DNA of 64,000 bases from Coffea arabica. Taxonomy: Eukaryota; Streptophyta; Magnoliopsida; Gentianales; Rubiaceae. This document shows positions 49,944-61,912 of this stretch, piece after piece. The position numbers and the translations under genes were made by a program. The notes under the pieces are model-generated. The model was not told where the DNA came from and made no database searches. It worked only from the letters and a program-made list of their open reading frames with translations. Positions within the stretch are counted from its first letter, which is position 1. Every line of letters starts with the position of its first letter. Where the stretch lies: positions 22,772,001 to 22,836,000 of the forward strand of contig NC_092312.1 in NCBI RefSeq assembly GCF_036785885.1, given 5' to 3'.

Positions 49944-50027
49944 GGAAGATTGAGTGGACTAAAGCGACGGATTGCTAATCTATCATGTGAGTTATTCATA
50001 CCGAGTGTTCGAATTCCTCTCTTTTTG
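49944..50027 (+). pseudogene. trnS-GCU: Plastid trnS-GCU-derived sequence (nuclear plastid DNA), decayed
   Basis: The string contains GAGTGGACTAAAGCGACGG, then ATTGCTAAT (anticodon GCT at 49974-49976), the long variable arm GTGAGTTATTCATACCGAG, and TGTTCGAATTCCTCTCTTT as T arm and acceptor. This order and wording match chloroplast trnS-GCU. The D-arm side lacks about four bases, and stem mismatches (AATCTATCATG where a paired stem is expected) make it unlikely to work. Plastid origin of the tRNA part is recognised from memory. The neighbourhood to about 50260 (for example TGTAAACGAAGAACTTGAGA) may also be plastid-derived but is less certain. Confidence 0.75.
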
Positions 50028-51586
50028 TTTCTGTTGATGACTTTTAATTTTTTTAAATTTTGCAAATCTTTTTCTCTTATTTAAACATATAAACTACTAA
50101 GAAAAAGAAAATATAAAAAAAATCCCTTTTATTCTTCACACCCAAGATTACGTCCGGGATCATTAGGTAGGAATTCAAAAATGAAGAGAGAAACAAAAAA
50201 TATCACTACCGTGTAAACGAAGAACTTGAGAGTAAGCATTAGTTACACAATCTCCAAAATAAATTTTTGGCAAAAAAAAAAAAAAAACAGAGAATAGATC
50301 CTCCATTTTTCTAACAAGAATGTTGGAGGATCGTTTCCTTTTTTTTTTCTTTTAATTATTGTTTTCGATAACATGTAAAATCAACTCAGACCAATTTAGA
50401 CCATTAATCGTACATTGCAATTGTATCAAGTAATCAAGTGTGCAACATCTTCATGTAATCTAGACTGTCAATTGTAGTCTGCAGTTGTAAGCAGGAACCA
50501 AGTCGGTGAAGAAGAGTCTCTCCATCCAGCCACATTGGTCAAGCAAATGGTGATTAGACTGTTTAGGATCTGATGTATTACTAAGCTTCTCAAATAGATG
50601 GTAACTAGACTTTACAAATCATAACATTTGCAATCCAACAGGAGCTATATGTTCGTCAGGAAGTTGAGTTGACAGAGTAGCTTTTCATGTAAAGATGGAC
50701 TTGAAAAAAATCTTGCATTGGCAAATGGTCTTTTCTCGATCACTGTTCAAGAAATGATCCTCTCCATTATTGTTTCACATGCAATGCTTTCTTCGAACAG
50801 TTGATGGGCGGGTAACGTGCTTCAACAAGAGCGTGCCCCTTTTACTTGTTTTACATAGATATATTTCAAGTATTATATTTTTAAAAATATAAGATTAATT
50901 AAAAAATAATTAAATATAAAAAAGAATAAACAAGATTAAATAAAAAATATATATAAATATAAGAAAAAATAATAATTATTAGTATGTGTGTATATATAAT
51001 TATATATGATAGATTAGATTAATACTGAGTATGTTAACGAATGCTTTAAGGGCACTCGTTAGAAAATTTTATAATTATGTTAGGGTTAGTTTTTGCACGG
51101 AACGAACTTGGTTTAGAAAGCGACCATCTTAATTTGTGACAGCAAAAGAAACAAAAATATTCCACCACATTGTGACTCTTGAAGATATGCAAAATATTCC
51201 ATCCATCTGAATATTTGTGTGGGGTTCAGAATTATGAGGATGAAAATTGAACCCAGTCCAAAAAAGCCAAAATGGAACCAAACAAAATACTACTTACTAG
51301 TTGGGAGATTGGGGCGATTATCACGTGACCTTCACATGGAGACGCTCTAGCAAAGCCATGATGTTTCTTTCTTTCTTTCGGTGTACGGGGAATTAACGGG
51401 TGATGTGACCCTTAGATTAGATAACAACATCAATCAATCAATCAATTAGTATTTGTGGGTCGCTGCCACGTGCGCGAGATATATTGTTGCACACGGCCAT
51501 CATCATCCCAATCATTGGAATATCAATCCCCCCATCACTGATAACAAAATTCATCCTGAAAATTTGATGCTGTGATATTAATTTAT
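50028..51586. other. Intergenic DNA, part possibly plastid-derived
   Basis: 50108-50260 may belong to the plastid insertion. The remainder, including a very AT-rich stretch at 50860-51020, holds no recognised gene. Confidence 0.45.
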
Positions 51587-52421
51587 GGGCAAATTATCTG
51601 ATTGGCCCTTTAACTCTTTGTCCAGGTAAAATTAAGCCCCTCAACTATTTTTTGATGACTTTAAGCCCTTGAACCTGTAAATGTGGAAAATCGTGGCCCT
51701 TTTACCCAATTTCTCCGGTTTTGCAACCGGAGGACCAATTCACACGCATGCAAGTGTGCTTCTTCAAAGGGCATTTTTGTCCGCCTGTTCTAAACAAAAA
51801 GGGCACAACTCCTTCCTCCTTCTTCTTCTTCTTTTCTTTCTTCTTTCTTCTTCCCGCTGCCTCTGTTTTGCTCTGTGCCGCCGCCCGTGCTCGCCGCCAG
51901 CTCCAAATCGATCTCGCGCTTCGCTCTCCCCACCACCAGCTCGACATCACTCCAGACGCCACCTCTGCCCCAGCTAAACTCTTCAGCCACCAGATCTGCT
52001 GCTCCCACGAACCCCCTGCATCTGCTGTTGCTCCTCTGCCGCTGACCAGTCGCGCGCCGCCATCTCACCAGCAACCCCAGCCGGCCGCGCCCCATCCTCT
52101 GTGCCGCCGCCGCTCACTCCCAAAGCCACAGTCGCGAGCCCCCTCTCCCTTCGCGCGAGCAGCCCGCCGCCATTTCGCTCGACTAAGCCCATCGCGCGCC
52201 CCCATCGCACGCCATTAGAACAGGCGGACAAAAATGCCCTTTGAAGAAGCACACTTGCATGCGTGTGAATTGGTCCTCCGGTTGCAAAACATGAGAAATT
52301 GGGTAAAAGGGCCACGATTTTCCACTTTTACAGGTTCAAGGGCTTAAAGTCATCAAAAAATAGTTGAGGGGCTTAATTTTACCTGGACAAAGAGTTAAAG
52401 GGCCAATCAGATAATTTGCCC
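51587..52421. mobile_element. Young MULE-like (Pack-MULE type) element, 207-bp inverted ends, GC-rich cargo
   Basis: Left end 51587-51793 starts GGGCAAATTATCTGATTGGC, and the right end 52215-52421 is its reverse complement. I count about three mismatches in 207 bp. Perfect 9-bp target duplications TTAATTTAT flank it (51578-51586; 52422-52430). The 421-bp interior is strikingly C-rich in an AT-rich genome, beginning with a CTT-rich polypyrimidine tract. A frame on the plus strand (51721-52218) reads through as an Ala/Pro/Arg-rich peptide; other frames are equally open because of composition. No transposase. The interior is probably captured host DNA, parent unknown. Confidence 0.9.
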
Positions 52422-52674
52422 TTAATTTATAAGCACTCCTAAAGGTCTTTTTAATCTTTCTTTGAGGTCTTTCTCTGGTTGCTAGGAAGGTGATCTAAAA
52501 GAAATACACAGACATTTTCTACTACTCATATTTCATTGGAACGGCTTATTACTATAAGCTTTTAGAAGCACAGAGTTTTCGTAGATTGGATAGTGTTGTG
52601 GAAAGATCTTGGTGAAGAAAAAGAATTTCATGGTCTAGGAGTCTGTCGTGAGAAAAAGAATTTCATGGTCTGGG

Positions 52675-52836
52675 AGTGTTTGGATAGCAGGTTTTTTTTC
52701 AAATAATATTTCGTTTTCATCATAAACATATTTTTCAATATATTTTTTATATTCTCAATCATCTTTTTATTTTATATACATCATATCATAAAAAATATTA
52801 TAGTAATTATTTCAAATAATATTCTATACTGCATTA
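52675..52836. mobile_element. MITE, TGTTTGGAT-type family (copy 5, diverged)
   Basis: It begins GTGTTTGGATAGCAGG and keeps ATCATCTTTTTATTTTATAT and TAGTAATTATTTCAAATAA of the family core. The right end is eroded. Confidence 0.55.
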
Positions 52837-55800
52837 ATTTTTGACGAAGTACTTGATTTTGCCATTTTAAGTTTGGCGACCATCTTTAATAGATCAACTA
52901 CTGAATAACTTTTATTAGGTTTTGTCATTCATGACAAGTTTCAATTAATAATGTCTTTTATCTTTCCCATCAAAAGAGTCAGTACTCGAGGAAGGCGTTA
53001 ATGATATTCGATAGCTACCTTTGAAGAAGATCCACTGACCACTGTCACTAGCTAATTAGTAGTAAATTTGCATATCTACGAGATATAAAAGTACCAAGCG
53101 TGGGTACTGTCTCAATTGCAATTGATTGTGGACCGGTTATTGGTGTAATATTGGCCAATTCAAGGGCATTTTCGTTATGTTAATGGTTTATGAGTTGTAC
53201 ATTTGTTGGTGATTGCATGGTGTTACATTAGATCGGTTATTGGTGTAATATTGGCCAATTCAAGGAACTAATCATTCCTAATTAGAATTAGAAATATATG
53301 ATATAAAATCAAATATATATATAAGTATAAAAAATAATTCAAAACTGAAAATTTTAACTAATTTAACGATACTAAAACTATTTACTATCGAATAGTAGAT
53401 GATAATTAGAATTTAATCGACAGATAAAAAATCAAAATTCTATATCGCTACATTAATCATTGTGCTCTATAATATTCAATAATTTATTTAAAATTCTATT
53501 TTATTCTTTTCTAGATCCATATCGATTATGAATAGATAAGAAGTAATAGTTATTAACTAAGATTCTAATAGTTTATGGAATTCCTATCCATATAAAATGG
53601 ATATTATATGAGCCCAAACAAACATGATAACTCATAAAAGAAATTATAACATATCAAAGGAACAATAAAAAATAAAACAAAATAATCCTTACCAAATTAT
53701 CAGCAAAAACATATCGTTGATAATGTTGACCCATATTAATGCTACGGTGAATAAGACTCTTCTCAACAATAACAACCTGGACAATCCAACCGCGAAATCC
53801 ATCATTCAACTGATTGATAGATACTAAATTTTGTTCCATAACAATAAACCACAAAGCAAAAAAAAAAAAAAAAGAAATAATTTCTCCACACTAAATAGCC
53901 CACGCTTTTATAGCGGCAAAAACAAAAACAAAAACTAATTAATATCCATTTAGGCATAACAAACCTAATACATAATTATCTCTCATGTAAGTATATTTAC
54001 TCCAAATTCAATGACAGATATATCATTATTATAGACAAATATTCGCAATACATGCACGTGAATTTCCATTGGGAAACCATTACATGCATTGCATTATAAA
54101 TAGAACCCTAAAATTATACATGCCAAGCTTAAACCTGGGCATTGCCGCCGCGCCTTTGCGTGGCACCCGAAAACTAGTATTCACAAGTACGTGGGAGATT
54201 TTGGGATCCCTTTTAAGGATTATAGTTTCAAGTTAAAATCATCGTTCGATAATCGATAGTGGAATAAGTATTTTAAAATTTTAGATTGTATTAATTTCAT
54301 CATTTAAAATTTGAATTACTATTGTCCTTAAAAAGAGAAACAGAGCGAGTAGTTCCCTCAAGAGAAGAGATCAGAGATGTATTTCAAATAGGGTTTTTTC
54401 TAACACACCTAACCTACCATATATATGCACGTACTAACATTGAATATAATTATTATTCTCCCTTGTATTTATATATTTTTTCATAATTAGTATCCTCTCT
54501 TATATTTATATAATTTTTCTATTTAATCTTATCTACTCTCTTTTGTATTTGTTTACTTTTTTTTTTAATTAATCTTATTTTAAAAAATATATAAAACTTG
54601 ATCTTAATATGGCACTCGTTAGACAACTGTTCCAAATATGAATGTAATACTGAACAAAAAACATGTCGAGAAAACCTTAGGTCTAATGGTTGAGATGGGA
54701 ACTCCAAAATTTAGAGACCTTCTTGTGTTCTAATTTTTTTTTCCCCTTTATCGCTTCTCAAATCCTATTCTTCTCATTTTTAAAACTTTTTTAAAACATA
54801 TCTTGGCATTATGTGAAGGGCAATTTGAATCATAAGAACAAAGGGCATTTTGAATATTGTTACGGAACATGTCAAGGAGTAAAGAAAATCATGAAAACGC
54901 CAAGCATTTAAATAAAAAGGCATTTGCATGTACATTAGAAGGAAGATCCATTAATCCAAATAACCTTTTATGGTTATAGAACTAGTAGGACTCAAAACTT
55001 TCTATATGTGTTACTAGAGTTTCATCTGGCAAGAGCGGTGGAATGCAATGATGCGTGTAGATTTTCTTCAAAATGCATTGGAAAAATAAAGAAAAAAGAA
55101 AAAAAAAAAAGGGAATGGTAATAGGAAGGGGAGACTAATGATTGGAGAAGATTGGATGTAGGTGGAGAGGAGACAAGATGACACAAAACAAGTCGGGAAT
55201 GGGACCAAGCGTGTCCCGTCACGCCTATCGAAAATCTATTTTCAACATATTGAAACGGTGCCTCAGCCTGCGCCCGGGCTGTGGGCACGCACACGGCACC
55301 AAAAGTCCACACTCACGTGAACGCTGCCTGGTTTTCCTCATCTTTACTCAACTCAAAACCCTACTTCCCACGTGAACCCCCAGCCCTATCCCCATCCCAG
55401 TCCCCTCCTCTCCTCCATTCATTCCAGATTCCTCATTCCTCCCGCCCCTCCCCATGTTTTCTTAAAAAGAAAAAAAAAAAAAAAAACTGGATCTTCATCC
55501 TTCTCCTCCTCCTGCTTCGGCTTCCAATTCCATAAGAACGTGCAACCCTTCATCTACTCTGACAAAAAATGCCAAGCTCCAATCGTAATTGGCTTCATTA
55601 GGTACCAAAAAGACAAAAAGAAAAAAAAAAGTGGTAAAATTTTACAAAATATTATCCACAATCGACTCTAACGAATAATTACCTAGATGAATATGTATGA
55701 TCCGTCCTTTCGCTAATTAAGTCGTGTTGTTGCTAATTAATAACAAAAAAAATATATGGTCCTGGTTAAAGCTAAAATGTTAATGCTTGAGCTAAAGTTG

Positions 55801-56027
55801 GAGGCACTCCCACCATGCTGCTAATTCTATAGCAACTGAAAATGAAAATCATTGCCAAATGCATGTCTCAGATTGCAAAATTGAACATGCCTGCATGGTT
55901 ATCGACTCTGAGTATTAAGCCTACACGGATGCATGCGAAAACCTGCACGGTAGCCGTAGAAATTCTTTTTTTTTTTTTTGTAATGATAACTGTCGTATAA
56001 TCTATTCTAAATAATCGCCTAGATAAC
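52837..56027. other. Intergenic DNA
   Basis: A 32-bp direct repeat with exact 100-bp spacing lies at 53134-53165 and 53234-53265. A weak SINE-like string lies near 54668-54740. A GC-richer patch with two CACGTG boxes is at 55200-55400. No gene could be supported. Confidence 0.5.
53134..53265. repeat. 32-bp perfect direct repeat, offset 100 bp
   Basis: The unit starting CGGTTATTGGTGTAATATTG occurs at 53134-53165 and 53234-53265. Confidence 0.95.
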
Positions 56028-56029
56028 TA

Positions 56030-56353
56030 CTCCCTCCCTTTTTTTATAACTGACGTTTAAGGTTTTGCACACCAATTAAGAAAAAATTTTCATTGTTTAA
56101 ATCTATACACTACTTTTCTTTTGTACCCTCATTAATTGTCCAATTCACTCATGTTTTTTCTCACTAGAGTATTAAATGGTACTGTTTTACTAGACTAAAA
56201 GCAATGCAAACTAACTCCCACTAATTATGAAAAGAGAGATAAAAGGGTAAAATTGTGAAAAAATAATTAATGCTGCATGGGGATAATACAACGACAGATA
56301 AAAATACTTAAGAGCAAATTTCTTAAACGTCAGTTATAAAAAAAGGGAGCGAG
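56030..56353. mobile_element. Stowaway MITE (Tc1/mariner)
   Basis: It starts CTCCCTCCCTTTTTTTATAA and ends as its near reverse complement (TTATAAAAAAAGGGAGCGAG). It is flanked by TA on both sides, the Tc1/mariner target duplication. ACTGACGTTTAAG is mirrored by CTTAAACGTCAGT inside the arms. Length is 324 bp. Confidence 0.88.
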
Positions 56354-58333
56354 TAGTAATAAGTTACTTTGTGTTGTTTCCTCCTTTGAAGAATCATCGT
56401 ACAATTTCCCAGATTGAGGTGGTGCCTTGTGAGTGTCTTGAGTTGTGAGCTACGTGCTAATAAATGTTTGTTTCCTTTCTTAATTTCTTCCTTTTTTTTT
56501 CTCCCACATTACTCCAATATATATAAACCCCCAAAACCCTACATCCCCAAAAAGGCAAAAAAAAAAAAAAAAAAAAAGGAGGTGTGAGATAGTAAGTCAT
56601 ATGGCTGTCACCTGCAAGCTGGTATACTAGCTAGTACGGATTTGGATGGCAGAATGATTCAAGAATTCGTCTGAATAGTTGAATACTACAACTGTGTTTA
56701 CAGGAACGAAGAAGAAAAATAAGATCTCTCGATCAATGGCGCCATACGTGGGAACATTCCATCGTTAACAGGTGTCTATGCCAATTTGCCGATTAGCATG
56801 TCTGTGCTACTCAGTTATCATCATCCGAAGCTGATGATATATTATAGTATAGTAATCTCTTGTCCCATGGGATGAGATATTATTTTTTGTTTTATACATA
56901 TATTGATATAGTTCCACATCCTTTATCAATATACCATCCCCTCAAGTTAGTACATTTTAAGAAGCTTATATAATTGATTAATTGCTAATTAATTTAGGAC
57001 CTGAGCATGAAACCAAAGTCATTATGATACAACAAATCAACAGTACTAAAAGTTACAGTCGCACAGAGATTGGGTGCCATTTTGATTGTGAGTTTTCGTG
57101 GGAAAGTATTTAAAATGTTCTTTTACATTTCTCATATGCCTGTTTATTTCGAAACAAGACCTTAAAATTTGAGAATGTGACAATAAAACCAAAAAGAAAG
57201 CAAACCCACATTCTTATTCTTGTAGTATTATATAAGAATGAATTGTGGTCAAAGGGGGTTTGAATTTTAACCGCATGAATATGATTTTTTGAAAATATGA
57301 AATGTTGTGTAATTTTTTTAAAACTTTTGGTATAAATAAGGGCAGCATGTGTTTAGTTATATTTACCGAAATGTCCTCATTTTGATACATTTAAAATTTT
57401 GATTTATGGAGACATCTAGATATTTCTGTAATATTGAATTATTTTGCAATCGTTTTTGCATCGAGTACAACTCATATAAACTTATGTGTTGGTGTAATTA
57501 TTGAAATGGTGTTATAGACACATTTAATTGAAGTATGGCTTTTATTGTGTAATTAATACAAAGACATATCAACACGTTGTGCAATTAACACGTTACTATA
57601 ACTAGACATTAGAGGGTATTTCTTTGTTTGAAACAGCTTATATCTCTTCTTGGACGATTTTCAACTGACATCTTTAGGAGTTTTTTGAGAATAATAAAAT
57701 TATAAAAGTATTGATAAAATAAAATATATAAGTATGTGATGCAATTAAAATGTACTATTATTAGTTTTGTCATATTTAATGACTATTTTTTTTTCAAAAT
57801 ATATATTATTTATTCAATAAAAAATTATCTCTAGTCATAAATACCAAACGTCCGGGCCATATGCGGCCAGTCTCCCGCTATTGTTAGTGTATGGTTTGAC
57901 TTGCGAAAGATAAAAAGGGGAAGTAAAGGAGTAAATTACTTTAGAAAAAGGAAAAGGTGAAAGGAGGAAAAAGAAAGCGAGAGCTGCCAACATCAACGCG
58001 TGTACCGTAGAGCCCGACTTAGCGAGTGCGAATGGGATAAACTGGATCAAAATTATGGGAAATGATTCAAAGAAAGAGTATCCAATGATTGTACAGAGAA
58101 GTGTGTCGGGTCAACACTCGACAGAGTGACACGCACGAGGGGTAGGAGTTTGGGTCCGACGTGCTGCCACGTGGGCATGCATTTGCATGCTTGCGCACGT
58201 GAAGCTCTGCAGCTTTCCTGCTTGACCTTCTCTCTTCTTTGTCCCTCTCTTACATCCTTTTCACTCAGAACCAGCTCTGCCCCTTTGGTATAGCTTGTTT
58301 TGACCAGTTTTTCACCCAAAAAAAAAAAAAAAG

Positions 58334-58362
<29 letters not shown>
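58334..58362. repeat. (TA)n microsatellite
   Basis: Uninterrupted TA run after an A-run. Confidence 0.95.
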
Positions 58363-58367
<5 letters not shown>

Positions 58368-58883
58368 TTTTCACTTCAAATACGTTTTTCAACTATATTT
58401 TTAATTTATACATTTTCCAATTATGAATTTTACAGTGAGAGTTCTTAAAACATCTCAAAAAAAGGACCATCAAAATGCAGTACATATACATACATATGGA
58501 TGACAATTTTTAGAATAGTTTGTACAAAAATATTGGCTTCATTTGTTTGCATTACGTTTCAAACATTCTAAATTTTTATCATTTTCTCCGACCATCTTTT
58601 TATCTCGAATATTTTTCCCTATAAAGTTGCTAGAACATCCAAAAACCATCACCTGAATGGAACCAAGATCTTCAGATGGGTTATTTTTTTTTTAAAAAAC
58701 ATTTAATACATTTTTCTAGCTATTTTCTTATCTTAATGCACTCTTTACAATCAAGTCATAAGTAGACCATTCTTCTGTTTTCTTTTTTCTTTTTTCTTTC
58801 TTTTGTAAATGCATCCAAGAAATGGTATAATGTAAAATGATTTTGTCATACATTGTAGAAGTTTTTTAGGTAAAAAGGTGGTT

Positions 58884-58985
58884 GTAAAAGTTTTTTTTTT
58901 TTTTTTGAAATTCACAAACCAAATGGATCTTGAACCTACGTGCAACTTCTCGCTTTAACTGACGAGCCAAATAAATAGCTAATTG
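58884..58985 (-). mobile_element. Candidate tRNA-derived SINE
   Basis: On the minus strand, TTTGGCTCGTCAGTTAAAGC resembles an internal promoter box A. AGGTTCAAGATCC, about 30 bases further on, resembles box B. The unit ends in a run of about 17 A. No target duplication was found. Confidence 0.4.
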
Positions 58986-60008
58986 AGATTTTTATTAACG
59001 ACCATGAATTATGGTCACATATATATATTGGCAGGCGGAGGGAGTTGCGATTGACCAAATAACTTTCTTGAACGTAAGCTTGACAGATACATTATAGAAA
59101 AATAGAGATAAAGATATTTTATGATGCATTCAACATAGATGATTTATTTACATAATTCAACTATTATTTTAAAATTTTTATTCAGTAGGAAAGTAGGACT
59201 TAACAGGCGGAATCGAATAACAGGATTTGAAATTAGAACTTCTAATTCTGGGGGGTCTCAAAAGTGGTCCAAAATTTTGAGTTATTTTTGAAAAAGGAAG
59301 TTTTGACTATTGGAAGGATAATTTTAGATTATTTACCCTTGATCATCTTTAGTTTGATGGTCCTAAAGTCACTTTAAAGCCACCATTTCATTTTCGATTG
59401 TGACTTTAAAATTGCCCTCTAAAATAGTGAAATTTCTATTTTGAGAAAAATAAATAATTTGGTCTAATTTGGGATGTACCAATAAACACTGGATTATATA
59501 GATGAAAAAAAAAATCCTATTAAACACCATTTGAATGTAAGGGTAACTTTCATCAGAGTCTAGCTCGGATTAAACTCAAATAATTTGAAATTTTTACCTA
59601 TAAACTTTAATTTTACACTAATCAAACCAAAATTAAATAAATTTTAAAAGCTTATCAAATATAAAATATTATTCAATTTAACTTGAATAGTTAACAAATT
59701 AAATTCCAAAACTCTTACCCAGTCAAATTCGATTTGATATAAAGTAGTATGATTTCTCTTTTAAAGCCTTGCTTGCTAGGTGTTCCTCTTGTCTCTTCCC
59801 CAAGCAGAAAAATTGGGCTATGTGACTTCTTGGGCAATGAATTACAGAACAGCACTATTTTGTTCCAATTATGTTCGCTCTTCAATTCCTCGCTTTGATG
59901 TAGTTCATGGGCATTAGTGCAGACCCTACGCGTCTCACGCGCATTTCACATCGCTGGGCCCACCTTTTGTGGTACTCCATAGAGCCCCTGTTTCTGTTTA
60001 GTTTAGTA

Positions 60009-60341
60009 CTTCATCCGTTCCACTTTGACAGTCCCGTTTCCTTTTTTCGTCTGTCCCAAATTATAGTCCACTTTCTAATTGAAGAATGTAGTTGTATTTT
60101 AATTTTTTTAAAATACCCTTATTCAATGTAAGTTGTTGTTACTATAAATCTACCCTATTTAATGAGAGTTGATTTTTTTTTTACCATCAATTCAAGTTCT
60201 CGTAAAGTTATACCATATTTAATGTGAGAATATTTTAGAAAAATAGTAATCTAAATTTACTTTTCTAACAAAGTTAACTACTTTTTCTTAAACTGTGTGA
60301 AAAAAAAAAGGGCTATCAAAGTGGAAGTGGGACGGAGGGAG
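60009..60341. mobile_element. Stowaway MITE (Tc1/mariner)
   Basis: The left end CTTCATCCGTTCCACTTTGA pairs with the right end read in reverse (CTCCCTCCGTCCCACTTCCA). Both sides carry TA. CTCCCTCCGTCCC is the classic Stowaway terminus. Length is 333 bp. Confidence 0.88.
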
Positions 60342-60343
60342 TA

Positions 60344-61911
60344 TTATTTTCACAAACTTTGGAGCGGCGCGTGGATTGAAGATCGTGCAGATTTGCCTGA
60401 TGCCTCTCACGGGAGAAGGAGAATCAACTCAGTCAGCGGTCAACGATAGAAAAAGCTGCTTTGCAACGAGAAGTTACCTGTAGAGACTTGAGAGATTTCC
60501 CCAGAAAAAGAGAAAAGTAAAAAGACAATTAAAAGGTTCAAAAAAAAAAAAAGAAAAAAAAAAACGACAAAGAAGAGAAGTTTTCGAAGGCAACAAAGGA
60601 CAAAGAAGAAGTTACATTTTACGTACTTTTATTACCTAAAAAAAAAAAAACTGTAATATTCAAGTTTCCCACCACAACAAGTAACCGAAGGGAAAAAAAA
60701 AGTAAACGAATGGAGCAATTGCCTTTTGAGTTGAATTGAGGATTAGGTTTAAAATTTCTTCCTCTCTATTATTGGAAAAAATAATAAACGAAGGAATATA
60801 TGATGTAATATATATAAAATAAAAAAAATAATAAAAACCAATAATGATTATTTGGTTACTTTATATTCACAATCACATGAGTATTTTTACCTGCAATAAG
60901 AACCTTCAAATGATCGATTTTAGAGGGAGACAGGTACTAAAAACTGAAGTTATTTTCATTCTTTAGATGGATTACTTCAACACCAAGTAAATTTCAACAT
61001 GGTAAATTCAGCAATAGATTAACCATTTGCATCACTATTTACATGGTCTTATAACTATGCCTTATTTTCATGCTTTTTTTTTTAAATTTTTTTAGTGTAA
61101 GTGGAATAGTTTGAAACCGAAACTCTCATTTACATCTCGTCTGTATCACCTAACCCATCTGTCCCTCCCCCCAATTTCATGCTTATTGACGATTAAATCA
61201 GTTTTTCTCATACATAAGCTTCCGCTGGCATTAGGGGGGGAAAAAAAAAGAGCTCCCGTTGGGTCTGCAAAACCCTGACAAAAATGGTCGATAGATCTTG
61301 AAGATGATAAATTTGAAATTTTGGGAAATGCTATGGTTTTTATCAATACTTAAAAAATAGGAGCCTTATAGATTGAAGCCGCCTATCCATAAAAAAAAAT
61401 AGCAAGATAAAGAAACATGTCTAAATTCACGTGCCATTACAAATTCAAAGTATCATTTGTGGACATAAGAAGCCATTTTGTTTTGTTTTTCTTTCTCACT
61501 CCCATGGATGCATATTTGCTTTTATCATGCTACTATTAACTTTAATGGAGCGAATTCTAGGTTAATTTTAATATCTTAGAAATTAGTTTTCTACAACTTG
61601 AAAAAATAAATTAAACTTGAAATGACTAAAAGTTCATAATTTGGGATTTCCCTTTTATCAATACTCTTAACAAAAAAAATCACTATTTTAATCCCTAATT
61701 TGTAGGGTTTTGGCTAATGTAGTTCCTTTTTTATGATTTATTATGATCGACATCTACCAATATTAATCCCTTATCTTTTATCAAAGTGACCAATAAACTT
61801 TGAGAAAACATTAGGAGAAAACTAATGTATAAGTCACACGCGGATGATCAAAACAACAAATAGATGATCAATTTGGCGTCATTAAGAAGATTTTAAATGT
61901 TGTGACACTGG
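60344..61911. other. Intergenic DNA
   Basis: Purine-rich low-complexity sequence at 60490-60720. A minus-strand SINE-like string with A-rich tail lies at about 61072-61165. No gene. Confidence 0.5.
61072..61165 (-). mobile_element. Candidate SINE fragment
   Basis: The minus strand reads GGTGATACAGACGAGATG, then GGTTTCAAACTATTCC (box B-like), ending in an A-rich tail. Weak; ends not defined. Confidence 0.3.
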
Positions 61912-61912
61912 G

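Larger units (their letters stand above)
49672..50426. repeat. Diverged direct repeat pair bracketing a MITE and a plastid-derived insert
   Basis: GAATGTTGGAGGA-CGTTTCCTT followed by T-rich DNA, then CAACTCAGA/TCAGCTCAAAC-CA-TTTA-ACC and TTAAT...CAATTGTA, occurs at about 49672-49797 and again at about 50324-50426 in the same orientation. Confidence 0.7.
56356..60006. other. Intergenic DNA with a possible promoter
   Basis: At 56518-56550 a TATA-like ATATATATAAAC is followed by CAAAACCCTACATCC, then an A-run. The DNA to about 56870 is not AT-simple but encodes nothing recognised. A (TA)n tract lies at 58334-58362. No protein gene is supported. Confidence 0.45.

Noticed and set aside
51702..52315. 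Several overlapping frames of 85-165 codons on both strands
   Set aside because: All lie in the GC-rich MULE interior or its inverted repeats. Openness follows from composition, and I could not choose one as a protein.
54668..54740. SINE-like string (GGTCTAATGGTTGAG then a T-run)
   Set aside because: Box B is too poor and the tail is T not A on that strand; not enough to list as an element.
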